A stretch of DNA of 64,000 bases from an uncultured Bacteroidales bacterium (GTDB lineage Bacteria; Bacteroidota; Bacteroidia; Bacteroidales; Muribaculaceae), in assembly GCA_905210435.1 (NCBI GenBank), contig CAJLWO010000003.1, positions 33,256-97,255 of the forward strand, written 5' to 3'. The position numbers and the translations under genes were made by a program. Below the pieces are notes generated by a model that saw nothing but the letters and a program-made list of their open reading frames with translations, was not told the DNA's origin and made no database searches. Each line of letters opens with the position of its first letter. Position 1 is the first letter of the stretch. This document shows, piece after piece, positions 44,157-52,716 of the stretch.

Positions 44157-45041
44157 ATGACTGACAAACATCATGAAGCCATCGCATCATTCGCACCGAT
44201 AGGCGATGATAAATCCGTAAAAGAAGCGGTTGAAAAAATCCTTGCGGAACATTTCGCGGAAAACAACAATACCGAAGTCTACAAATTCCTCTTCAACACC
44301 ATCGACCTCACCACGCTCAAATCGACCGACTCGCCCCGTTCGGTAGCCGATTTCACCGAACGCGTCAACGCTTTCGAGGAGGAATATCCCGAATTGGAGA
44401 ACGTGGCCGCAATCTGCGTATACCCCAACTTCGCGCAGGTGGTACGCACAGTGCTCGACGTCAGTGCCGTCAAGGTGGCATGCGTGTCGGGCGGATTCCC
44501 CTCGTCGCAGACATTCCCCGAAGTGAAAGTAGCCGAAACGGCGCTTGCCGTAGAGGGTGGTGCCGACGAAATCGACATCGTGCTCAACCTCGGCAACTTC
44601 TTCGACGAGGACTATGAGGAGGTATGCGACGAAATTTCCGAAATAAAGCATTCGTGCCGCGACGCCCGTCTGAAAGTCATCCTCGAGACAGGAGCGCTCA
44701 AGACCGCCGAAAACATACAGAAGGCATCAATCCTCTCGATGTATTCGGGCGCGGACTTCCTCAAGACATCAACCGGCAAGGAATATCCCGGCGCATCGCT
44801 CGAGGCAGCCTACGTGATGGCGAAATGCATCAAGGAATACCACGAGAAGACCGGCATAATGGTAGGATTCAAAGCTGCCGGAGGCGTAGCCACCACCGAA
44901 GATGCAGTGAAATACTACACCATCATCAAGGAAGTGCTCGGCGCAGAATGGCTCAACAACGAATACTTCCGTCTCGGAGCATCCCGTCTGGCCAACAACC
45001 TCCTCGGCGACATCCTCGGCAAAGAGGTCAAATTCTTCTGA
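44157..45041 (+). CDS. deoC: Deoxyribose-phosphate aldolase
   Basis: The protein has 294 residues and reversibly cleaves 2-deoxyribose-5-phosphate to glyceraldehyde-3-phosphate and acetaldehyde during deoxynucleoside breakdown. The Schiff-base lysine is Lys203 in FLKTSTGK, and the second active-site lysine is Lys239 in VGFKAAGG. CVYPNF and AVEGGADEIDIVLNLG are further family marks. It is the third gene of dtd-mazG-deoC, a grouping common in Bacteroidales that joins small nucleotide and tRNA clean-up functions. Confidence 0.96.
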   Translation: MTDKHHEAIASFAPIGDDKSVKEAVEKILAEHFAENNNTEVYKFLFNTIDLTTLKSTDSPRSVADFTERVNAFEEEYPELENVAAICVYPNFAQVVRTVLDVSAVKVACVSGGFPSSQTFPEVKVAETALAVEGGADEIDIVLNLGNFFDEDYEEVCDEISEIKHSCRDARLKVILETGALKTAENIQKASILSMYSGADFLKTSTGKEYPGASLEAAYVMAKCIKEYHEKTGIMVGFKAAGGVATTEDAVKYYTIIKEVLGAEWLNNEYFRLGASRLANNLLGDILGKEVKFF

Positions 45042-45081
45042 TGACCGACCCAACCAACCCTCCCCGCAGGGGCGCATGAAT

Positions 45082-45247
45082 TTCCGCCAAATTGTAGGGA
45101 CGCGATTCAATGCCATTAACTTAAGCTGAGTTGATAGGGGCGGGGGCGTCTCGCCCCCGTTGTAACTTTCGGCATATAGAAATAATACCATGGGGGAGAG
45201 ACGCCCCCGCCCCTATCGTTGAATCGCGTCCCTACAATTTGACGGAA
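45082..45247. repeat. Two-level nested inverted repeat
   Basis: Outer arms of 29 bases (45082-45110 and 45219-45247) match with one mismatch and contain TTGTAGGGACGCGATTCAA. Inside them sit inner arms of 25 bases (45134-45158 and 45192-45216), also with one mismatch, of the ATAGGGGCGGGGGCGTCTC type. The inner unit is the REP-type hairpin pair known from other spacers, so it looks like one element inserted into another. No gene is present. Confidence 0.88.
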
Positions 45248-45266
45248 AACATATCGATTAGTAGAC

Positions 45267-45305
45267 AAAAGAGCCGCAGGCAAATGCCTGCGGCTCTTTT
45301 TCTTT
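45267..45305. terminator. Bidirectional terminator between deoC and the fucO remnant
   Basis: AAAAGAGCCGCAGGCA (45267-45282) pairs perfectly with TGCCTGCGGCTCTTTT (45285-45300) around a 2-base gap, with T-runs on both strands. It serves two convergent units. Confidence 0.88.
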
Positions 45306-45320
45306 TATTTACAATTTGGA

Positions 45321-45935
45321 TTACAGCACTTTGGAGTAGAGGGCTTTGATGTCGTCGAGGGTTACTTCGCGGGGATTGCCGGGAGTGCAGACGTCGGCAA
45401 GAGCCTGGTCGGCAAGGGCGGGAACATCCTTTTCAGCTATGCCGAGCTCGCTCAGATGCTGCGGTATGCCCACTTTGACGGAGAGGGCGCGGACAGCGTC
45501 GACGGCGGCCTGCGAGGCCTCCTGCGCCGACATGCCTTCGGTATCGACACCCATAGCACGGGCGATTTCGGGATATTTGCCGAGACATGCGGGCATATTG
45601 AATTCCATAACTGTGGGGAGAAGGAGCGCGTTGGCCACACCGTGGGGCACGTCGAACAGCGAACCCATAGGATGCGCCATGCCGTGCACCAGACCGAGAC
45701 CTACGTTGGAGAACGCCATGCCGGCGACATACTGGGCCACGGCCATACCGTTGCGCGCCTCGGCATCGGTGGGATTCTCGACCGCGTTGGGCAAATGGCG
45801 CGAAATCATGCGGATAGCCTCGATTTCAAACATATCGGAAAGCTCCCACGCGCCTTTTGTGATGTACCCCTCGATGGCGTGTGTAAGGGCATCCATGCCG
45901 GTTGCGGCTGTCAGTCCTTTGGGGAGAGGAGTCAT
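45321..45935 (-). pseudogene. fucO: 5'-truncated iron-containing alcohol dehydrogenase (lactaldehyde reductase, FucO-like)
   Basis: The frame gives 204 residues that align with the C-terminal half of FucO (about 380 residues). It starts at PKGLTAATGMDALTHAIEGY and ends at the normal C-terminus. The iron-ligand region is kept (Asp and His in MDALTHAIE; His in GLVHGMAHP; His in PHGVANAL), but the NAD-binding N-terminal half is gone. The ~270 bases up to pdxA do not code for it in any frame I could read. A good promoter remains upstream. The simplest reading is a deletion removing the first half of the gene. A separately folded product is possible but could hardly bind NAD. Confidence 0.82.
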
Positions 45936-46066
45936 ATATTATGTTAGATAAGTAACTTGCAGGCAAATGTCCATGCGGTGAGCCATACGCACGCCGCGGC
46001 ATATTGTCAAACCCGTGGATTTTTCTAAAACTTACTTAAAAAGGAGCCACATCGTTTTGGATTTGA

Positions 46067-46099
46067 CAAAAATACAAAATTTTTCATTAATTTCGCAAA
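46067..46099 (-). promoter_or_regulatory. Promoter upstream of the fucO remnant
   Basis: On the minus strand, TTTG (46099-46096) and TATTTTTG (46074-46067) are 21 bases apart. It points at the truncated gene and would give a leader of about 125 nt. Confidence 0.55.
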
Positions 46100-46205
46100 A
46101 CAATCGGGCAGTACGGAAAAGTATTGATTAGGAAATGATTCAAAAGGTCTCTCCGTCGCCTGTCAGATCACCAATTGTCACATATATAAAACATAATCGC
46201 ATAAA

Positions 46206-47288
46206 ATGGAAGGAAACACAATCAAGATAGGTATCACGCACGGCGACATCAACGGCATAGGCTATGAGGTGATACTCAAGATGCTCGACGACAACCGCAT
46301 ACTCGAGCTTTGCACCCCGATAATCTACGGGTCGGCCAAAATCGCCGCATTCTACCGCAAGGCTCTCGGCATGCAACCGCAGCAACTGCATCAGATCAAG
46401 GATGTCGCCGAGGCACGCGACGGCGCAATCAACATAATCAACGTGGTCGGCGAGGAGTGCAAGGTAGAGCCGGGACAAAGCACCAAAGAGGCCGGAGCCG
46501 CCGCATTCGCCGCCCTTGAAAAAGCGGTACAGGACGTAAGCGCAGGTGCTCTCGATGCCATCGTCACCGCCCCCATCAACAAGGACAACATCCAGAGCGA
46601 GCTGTTCACTTTCCCCGGCCACACCGAATATCTCGAGGCCTCGGTAGGCGGCAAAGCGCTGATGGTGCTCTTCAACCGAGACATACGTGTGGCGCTCGTT
46701 ACCACCCACCTGCCTATCAGCAAGATAGCCGAGAACATCACGGCCGAACGAATCGTGGAGAAACTGAAGATATTCAGCGACTCGCTGCGTAGCGATTTCG
46801 CCATAGTGCGGCCGCGCATAGCCGTGCTCGCCCTCAACCCCCATGCGGGAGAAAACGGACTCCTCGGAAGCGAGGAGCAGGAAATCATCATCCCCGCCAT
46901 CAGGACCGCCGCCGACCAGAACGTGGAATGCTACGGCCCATACGCCGCCGACGGATTTTTCGGTTCGGGACTGTTCAAGCATTTCGACGGCATACTCGCC
47001 ATGTACCACGACCAGGGGCTCGCTCCGTTCAAGACAATGGCGATGGACAGCGGCGTGAACTTCACCGCCGGACTCCCCATCGTGCGCACATCGCCCGACC
47101 ACGGCACCGGCTACGACATTGCCGGAGAGGGCAAAGCGTCTGAGCAGTCGATGCGCGAGGCGCTCTATGCAGCCATCGACATAGCCCGCAACCGCGAGCG
47201 CTACAAAGAGATGACAGCCAACCCGCTGCGCAGGCAATACTTTGACAAGTCGAAAGACAACGTCGTGCTCGACCTCACCAAGGAATAA
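46206..47288 (+). CDS. pdxA: 4-hydroxythreonine-4-phosphate dehydrogenase
   Basis: The protein has 360 residues. It oxidises 4-phosphohydroxy-threonine with NAD in the DXP-dependent route to pyridoxal phosphate. Metal-binding His residues fall in FPGHTEYLE, in the ALNPHAGENGLLG segment and in MYHDQGLAPFKTMAM; TAPINKDN is also typical. The N-terminal GITHGDINGIGYEVILKML replaces the more usual GDPAGIGPE motif, a variant seen in Bacteroidota. It lies 45 bases before the SecD-like lipoprotein gene on the same strand. Confidence 0.95.
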   Translation: MEGNTIKIGITHGDINGIGYEVILKMLDDNRILELCTPIIYGSAKIAAFYRKALGMQPQQLHQIKDVAEARDGAINIINVVGEECKVEPGQSTKEAGAAAFAALEKAVQDVSAGALDAIVTAPINKDNIQSELFTFPGHTEYLEASVGGKALMVLFNRDIRVALVTTHLPISKIAENITAERIVEKLKIFSDSLRSDFAIVRPRIAVLALNPHAGENGLLGSEEQEIIIPAIRTAADQNVECYGPYAADGFFGSGLFKHFDGILAMYHDQGLAPFKTMAMDSGVNFTAGLPIVRTSPDHGTGYDIAGEGKASEQSMREALYAAIDIARNRERYKEMTANPLRRQYFDKSKDNVVLDLTKE

Positions 47289-47333
47289 TTTTTCAGAGGG
47301 TGTCTCATATTATTTCTTACATATCTCAATATC

Positions 47334-48581
47334 ATGAAAAAGAACATTTTGGCTACGGCAATAGCCTCGATTGCACTCTTATCGACTGCAATTGCCACAA
47401 CCGGGTGCAGTACGTCGGGACAGCAGGAAGGTAATCCCGAACGCGATTTGCTCGTCGAAGTTTCCCCGTCACAAATCATATCGGAATGGAAAAAGATACC
47501 TGACGACAAGGTATTCGACGAAGCGCTCCGGGCTATTGACAGCGTCAGGATATACGATTCGGAAAGAGCGCCCCAAGACAGCCGGGACTACGCCAAAATG
47601 TTTTGCGAATTTTACGCACAACACAATCCGTCGGCCGATTTGTGCGACGTGCTCAATCTGCCCGGACTCAAACCGGCAACGACAGTACAGGAAGCCGCCG
47701 AAGCGATAAATAAAGCGGCTGAGGATAAGATAACACACAGCGTATCCCCCGTATTGGAAAAACGCCTGAAAAATGCGGGTGCCACATACATCGACATCAA
47801 GCCTGCAACCGGACATTTTTCCACCCTGCGCGTATTAACCGGCGGCCTCGGCAAAGCCGACCTGCAACGCTTGATTTCGTCAAAAGGCAGCATCGACTTT
47901 CTGGCCGGAGGAGCAGCCGAAGCCAAAGAAGCGCTAACCGAAATCGACCGCCGCACGGCCAACCGTCTCAGCGCCATGTCGTACAGCTACTCGCAGATAG
48001 CCGGTCCGCGCATCGACATGCACAGTGGCGCTCACGGACTCGACTTCGGCCACGCCATAATAGGGCATTTCAGACAGGCCGACAAAAACGAGGCAGACTC
48101 CATCATAAACTCGGAAGAAGCCAAAACCCTGCTACCGGCAGGGATAAGACTGCTTTGGTCATATTCTCCCGAAAATTACGGAGAGAACTTCTACAGCCTG
48201 TATGCATTGAAGGAGGCAGATGCGTCAAATATCGGACAATATATAACCGATGCAGCCGCCGAATGCGATGAAATCATGGGATGGTACGTATCCATGAAAT
48301 TCAACAATGAGGGTGCTGAAATTTTTGAACGCCTCACCCGCGACAACATAGGAAGGGAACTCGCAATAGTGCTCGATGGCAAAGTGTTGTCAGCGCCTCG
48401 CGTCAACGACAAGATTAGCGGCGGAAGCTCCCAGATCACCGGTAACTTCGACGAAACGACATGCAAGATGCTTGCCACGATACTGAAAGGGGGCACTCTC
48501 CCGTGGGACTGCAAAGTCATACAATCCCGGCCTTACAGTGAAAACACCGCAGGCGATGACGGAGAACCACGTGATAGCTGA
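47334..48581 (+). CDS. SecD periplasmic-domain lipoprotein (secDF paralogue without membrane segments)
   Basis: The protein has 415 residues with lipobox ATTGC (Cys25) and no further membrane segment. From about residue 38 it follows the periplasmic P1 region of the SecDF protein encoded next door: LLVEVSPSQIISEWKKI matches VLLQVSLHDLITSMKDG, LEKRLKNAGATYIDIK matches LRSRIDAYGVVSPNIQ, and the head region near residues 345-370 is almost identical (SAPRVNDKISGGSSQITGNF against SAPRVNDKITGGSSQITGNF). All SecD/SecF transmembrane helices are missing. It looks like a duplicated P1 domain moved behind a lipoprotein signal. A role beside SecDF in protein export or lipoprotein release is plausible, but none is known to me. 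Confidence 0.85.
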   Translation: MKKNILATAIASIALLSTAIATTGCSTSGQQEGNPERDLLVEVSPSQIISEWKKIPDDKVFDEALRAIDSVRIYDSERAPQDSRDYAKMFCEFYAQHNPSADLCDVLNLPGLKPATTVQEAAEAINKAAEDKITHSVSPVLEKRLKNAGATYIDIKPATGHFSTLRVLTGGLGKADLQRLISSKGSIDFLAGGAAEAKEALTEIDRRTANRLSAMSYSYSQIAGPRIDMHSGAHGLDFGHAIIGHFRQADKNEADSIINSEEAKTLLPAGIRLLWSYSPENYGENFYSLYALKEADASNIGQYITDAAAECDEIMGWYVSMKFNNEGAEIFERLTRDNIGRELAIVLDGKVLSAPRVNDKISGGSSQITGNFDETTCKMLATILKGGTLPWDCKVIQSRPYSENTAGDDGEPRDS

Positions 48582-48635
48582 AAACGGCACCGCCGCAATG
48601 CAAAAAATCATTAAAAATAAAAAAGCGCAGGCAAT

Positions 48636-48667
48636 ATTGGATATTTTCGATAATATTTGTATATTTG
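48636..48667 (+). promoter_or_regulatory. secDF promoter
   Basis: ATTG (48636-48639) and TATATTTG (48660-48667) are 20 bases apart. The leader would be about 130 nt and includes a small GGCTG/CAGCC hairpin near 48670. Thus secDF can be transcribed apart from its lipoprotein paralogue. Confidence 0.65.
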
Positions 48668-48803
48668 CAGGCTGAAAAACAGCCCTTAACCGGGGGCAAA
48701 TGTGAAAAAGTGATGTGACTGAGAGGGAGCGAAACGTCTTATCAGTTACTCATGCTATTGATAGGAAATAATTAATAACCAGTTAAATATAACAAATCAA
48801 CAC

Positions 48804-51761
48804 ATGCAAAGCAAAGGAACTTTAGGGAGTATTATCGCCGGAGTGATTGCTGTTTTTCTGGTGCTGATCTGCTTGTTCTATCTGTCGTTCACGCTTGCGT
48901 CAAGCCATCAGATGAGCAAAGCCGAGGAGTACGCAACAGAAAAAGCAGGCCCGGAAGATAAAAACCCTCAGGCATTCGCTAAAGGAAAAGCGGAGTACCT
49001 TACTTCCATCAAGAATGAGAATGTATGGCTCGGCTACACATTCAGCGAAGTACAGAAATGGAGCATAGGCCTCGGCCTTGACCTTAAAGGCGGTATGAGC
49101 GTATTGCTTCAGGTATCGCTCCACGACCTCATCACATCCATGAAAGACGGCGCACCCGACGAAGACTTCAACAAAGCCCTTGCGGTAGCCGACAAAGCAC
49201 AGAAAGAATGGATTGAGAACAACGGCCCCGAAATCGACTACGTAGCCACGTTCTACGACGAATACCGCAAGCTGGCCCCCAACGCCAACCTGGCCAAAGT
49301 ATTCGCAGTCGACGGCATCAAGTCCAACTCAAGCCGCAACGAAGTGATTTCGGTGCTCAAGAAAGAAATCAAGGACCGTGTCGACAACTCGGCAACCAAC
49401 GTGCTCCGCTCGCGTATCGATGCCTACGGAGTCGTATCACCCAACATACAGGTGCTTCAGGGCAAGGACGGCCAGATACTTCTCGAGCTTCCGGGCGTGA
49501 AGGACAAGGACGACATGCTCAACCTGCTCCAGCGTCAGGCAAAGCTCCAGTTCTACACCACCTACAAGGATGAGTTCGGCACCACGGTGCGCACCGCACT
49601 TGGCCGCATCGACGATGCTTCAGGCAAAACAATCAGCCGCCTGTCGAAGAACCTCATCTACAAGCAGGATTCCCGCGGCCGCGTCACCGACGAGATAGCC
49701 CGCGTAGACTCCGGCCTCCACATGTCCAACCCGGTAGTAGGCTACTACCTTCCCAAGGACACCGCAGCTGTAGGCCAGGCACTCCGCTCGCCGGAATACG
49801 CACAGTTCCGTCCCGACGGCATCCAGTTCCGCTGGGCACACATTCCCGAAAAATTCAACAAGGCTGAATATTTCGCACTCTACGCCCTGAAATCGAACAA
49901 GGGTGTACCCGCCATGAACGGCGACCATGTGGTTAACGCACGCGCCGACTTCGACAGCAACCAGAACTCACAGGTAGTGTCGATGGACATGGACAGCGAC
50001 GGAGCAAAAGAATGGGCACGCGTGACAGGCGACAACATCGACTGGCCCGTAGCCATCGTGCTTGACGACGAAGTATACTCGGCACCGCGCGTCAACGACA
50101 AGATTACCGGCGGAAGCTCACAGATCACCGGCAACTTCGACGTGCAGGAGGCGCAGAACCTCGCCAACGTGCTCAAGAGCGGTAAGATGACCGCCCGCGT
50201 GGATCCCATCCAGACCGAGGTAATCGGTCCGTCGCTCGGCAAGCAGGCCATCGACAGCGGTATCGTATCGTTCATCGTGGCACTCATACTGCTCATGATA
50301 CTCATGATAAGCTACTACGGCATTATCCCCGGACTTATCGCCAACCTCGGCCTTGTGCTCAACCTCTTCTTCACCTTCGGTATCCTCGCATCGTTCCAGG
50401 CAGTGCTGACACTGTCGGGTATGGCAGGTATCGTGCTCGCCTTAGGTATGGCTGTTGACGCCAACGTGCTCATCTTCGAGCGCACGAAAGAGGAGCTCCG
50501 CGCAGGCAAGAACGCCCGCACCGCCATCGCCGACGGTTATTCAAACGCCTTCTCCGCAATCTTCGACTCCAACCTTACGTCAATCATCACCGGTGTAATC
50601 CTTCTGATGTACGGTACAGGTCCCATCAAGGGCTTCGCCACAACACTTATCATCGGTATCGCATGTTCGTTCTTCACCGCAGTATATCTGACACGCATCG
50701 TGTTCATACTCGGCGCCAAGAAAAAATGCTTCGAGCGTCTGACCTTCACCACCGCATTGTCGCGCAAGATGTTTGACAACACCAACATCAACTTCCTCGG
50801 CAAGCGCAAAGTCAGCTTCCTCGTGGTAGGCATCATGATAGCAGTGGTATTGATTTCGTTCTTCACCCGCGGTCTCAATCAGGGTATCGACTTCTCGGGC
50901 GGCCGCAACTATGTCGTGATGCTCGACAATATTGGAGCTAATGATACTCCCGACAAAATTCAGGAGCGCATCGCCCCGATGTTCGACGGAGCACAGGTTT
51001 CAGTCATCAAGATTGAGGGTGCCAACCAGGTGCGTATCTCGACCAACTACAAAATCGGCGAACCCGACTCTATCGCAGAGAACGAGATTGTAGGCAAACT
51101 CTATACCGCCCTTCAGCCTAACCTCAAGGAGGGCATGAACCTCAAGGATTTCACCACCACCGACCAGAGCCAGGGTATCGTATCGTCACAGAAGGTTGGT
51201 CCTACAGTGGCCGACGACATGCGCAACAAGGCATATATAGCAGTGACACTTTCGCTCATCGCGATGTTCATCTATATCCTTATCCGTTTCCGCAACATCG
51301 CCTTCTCGCTCGGAGCATTGGCCGCCGTAGCGCTCACCGCATTCACCATCATCGGCTTCTACTCGCTGTTCTGGGGTCTGTTCCCCTTCGCGATGGAAAT
51401 CGACCAGACATTTATCGCGGCTATCCTGACCGTCATCGGTTACCAGATCAACGATACCGTGGTAGTGTTCGACCGTGTGCGTGAGAACACGGCGCTCTAT
51501 CCCAAGAAGAATTTCTTCGACATCATCAACACGTCAATCAACTCGACATTGGCCCGTACAATCATGACGTCGGCCTCTACGCTGCTGGTATTGTTGAGCA
51601 TCTTCTTCCTCGGCGCCGACTCGCTCCGCAGCTTCATCTTCGCGATGATATTCGGTGTAATCATCGGTACCTGCGCCACTATCTTCATCGCAGCACCGGT
51701 AGCTTACATCACCGACCGTCGCCGCAACAAAAAAGCTGTAGCCGCTCCCGCAGCAAAGTAA
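48804..51761 (+). CDS. secDF: Protein translocase subunit SecDF (fused)
   Basis: The protein has 985 residues and joins SecD and SecF in one chain, as usual in Bacteroidota. It uses the proton gradient to help pull exported proteins across the inner membrane. TM1 is at about 8-30, the large P1 domain at about 50-470 (WSIGLGLDLKGGMSVLLQVS at its start), then the SecD membrane bundle with LSGMAGIVLALGMAVDANVLIFER. SecF begins near residue 650 (RKVSFLVVGIMIAV; GIDFSGGRNYVV) with its own bundle including VIGYQINDTVVVFDRVRE. Its P1 domain is the parent-like copy of the lipoprotein just upstream. A terminator follows at 51784. Confidence 0.97.
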   Translation: MQSKGTLGSIIAGVIAVFLVLICLFYLSFTLASSHQMSKAEEYATEKAGPEDKNPQAFAKGKAEYLTSIKNENVWLGYTFSEVQKWSIGLGLDLKGGMSVLLQVSLHDLITSMKDGAPDEDFNKALAVADKAQKEWIENNGPEIDYVATFYDEYRKLAPNANLAKVFAVDGIKSNSSRNEVISVLKKEIKDRVDNSATNVLRSRIDAYGVVSPNIQVLQGKDGQILLELPGVKDKDDMLNLLQRQAKLQFYTTYKDEFGTTVRTALGRIDDASGKTISRLSKNLIYKQDSRGRVTDEIARVDSGLHMSNPVVGYYLPKDTAAVGQALRSPEYAQFRPDGIQFRWAHIPEKFNKAEYFALYALKSNKGVPAMNGDHVVNARADFDSNQNSQVVSMDMDSDGAKEWARVTGDNIDWPVAIVLDDEVYSAPRVNDKITGGSSQITGNFDVQEAQNLANVLKSGKMTARVDPIQTEVIGPSLGKQAIDSGIVSFIVALILLMILMISYYGIIPGLIANLGLVLNLFFTFGILASFQAVLTLSGMAGIVLALGMAVDANVLIFERTKEELRAGKNARTAIADGYSNAFSAIFDSNLTSIITGVILLMYGTGPIKGFATTLIIGIACSFFTAVYLTRIVFILGAKKKCFERLTFTTALSRKMFDNTNINFLGKRKVSFLVVGIMIAVVLISFFTRGLNQGIDFSGGRNYVVMLDNIGANDTPDKIQERIAPMFDGAQVSVIKIEGANQVRISTNYKIGEPDSIAENEIVGKLYTALQPNLKEGMNLKDFTTTDQSQGIVSSQKVGPTVADDMRNKAYIAVTLSLIAMFIYILIRFRNIAFSLGALAAVALTAFTIIGFYSLFWGLFPFAMEIDQTFIAAILTVIGYQINDTVVVFDRVRENTALYPKKNFFDIINTSINSTLARTIMTSASTLLVLLSIFFLGADSLRSFIFAMIFGVIIGTCATIFIAAPVAYITDRRRNKKAVAAPAAK

Positions 51762-51783
51762 CTGATTTAATAAATCCGATATG

Positions 51784-51815
51784 AACGAGGTCCCGCCATT
51801 GGTGGGGCCTCGTTT
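51784..51815 (+). terminator. secDF terminator
   Basis: AACGAGG, CCC and CC pair with GG, GGG and CCTCGTT around loop ATT, with two G-U pairs and a short T-run after it. Confidence 0.7.
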
Positions 51816-51930
51816 GCGTCATAGCCTTTGCGTTATAGCCTGCAAAATTCGGAATGACAAAGTGGAGGTCAGATGCAATACCCGGTTGAATTGTAACCGT
51901 CCGAAAAAAACATTTACAGAATGTATACTC

Positions 51931-52110
51931 GGAGAGCCGAAGGCTCGGTGGTATCACTATCCCCGTCCGACGCGGTAGCGGAGGGCGGGGCAAAAGAGAA
52001 TGCGCAGTGCGAGCCCCGGGTAGGGGCGAGTGTGTGATGTTCACCAATACAATATTTTACACTCTATCCGTATCACAGGGAGGTCACCGGGGGGGGCGAG
52101 ACGCCCCCCC
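51931..52110. repeat. Truncated copy of the 1730-2050 palindrome joined to a REP hairpin
   Basis: GGAGAGCCGAAGGCTCGGTGG and the TCACTATCCCCGTCCGACGC and GTAGCGGAGGGCGGGGC parts match the left middle arm at 1768-1828; GGCGAGTGTGTGATGTTCAC then matches the loop of the first copy. The right arms are absent. In their place is a very G/C-rich hairpin (eight G, CGAGACG, seven C) at 52089-52110. The 389-base spacer after secDF otherwise holds only the secDF terminator. Confidence 0.8.
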
Positions 52111-52149
52111 ATTCATATTTGCCTGATTATAGAATGAGTGCGACGGGGG

Positions 52150-52362
52150 TTATTCGACGAGTTCGGAAACGCGCAGACCCGCGGCACGGACAATCTCTCC
52201 GCCTATAAATTCGGCGACAGGAGCCTTTGCACCGTGGTCTCCCCCACGGAACTTAAGCACATATTTGAAGCCGTCGTCGGCATCGACAAGCGCCGGAAGC
52301 GACCCACCCTCACGAAGCGGCAGGACATAGCGCACGGCATCGGTCGTTCGGATTTCATTCAT
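52150..52362 (-). pseudogene. N-terminal remnant of a HipA-like kinase
   Basis: The frame from the ATG at 52362 codes for 70 residues (NEIRTTDAVRYVLPLREGGS, then KYVLKFRGGDHGAKAPVAEF and GGEIVRAAGLRVSELVE). This matches the start of the small HipA-like kinase family, normally about 250 residues, including the ATP-contacting lysine in YVLKFRG. The frame then meets TAA and the downstream sequence is repeat DNA, so the catalytic part is missing. The break falls beside the repeat element at 51931-52110. It is not functional as a kinase. Confidence 0.75.
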
Positions 52363-52423
52363 AGCATACAAAGATAAGAATAAATTTAAAACGCCCAAGG
52401 GGTGCATTTAGGTCAATCGCGAT

Positions 52424-52461
52424 TGTCGGACCGGTCAGACAAGTCGGACGAGTCCGAATGA
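52424..52461. repeat. 9-bp-period GTCGGAC array
   Basis: TGTCGGACC, GGTCAGACA, AGTCGGACG, AGTCCGAAT follow one another at nine bases. It lies upstream of the HipA remnant and the efflux operon, in a 354-base spacer where I saw no gene. The spacer's right end has two GTGTAATATGA repeats near 52622-52658. Confidence 0.7.
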
Positions 52462-52716
52462 CGGGAGCCGGTAAGGGGGAATGAGGTATTACTATGCCGG
52501 GATTGCATGCAAAGGTAAGTATTTTAGGGAAATAATCAATGGCGGTAATCAATTTGCGGGGTTTTGTTGTTAAGTATTTACAACCACGGAAAAACGGCAG
52601 CATGTAAGTACATGTAAATTTCGTGTAATATGATTTTATGTGTAATGTGTAATATGAAGGGATGCGCGTGCCGGGGTGTGATTTCGCATAATATTAACGT
52701 TTTAACTGTTCAGGTT

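Noticed and set aside
46140..47237. 365-codon minus-strand open frame across pdxA
   Set aside because: Antisense to pdxA and without recognisable motifs.
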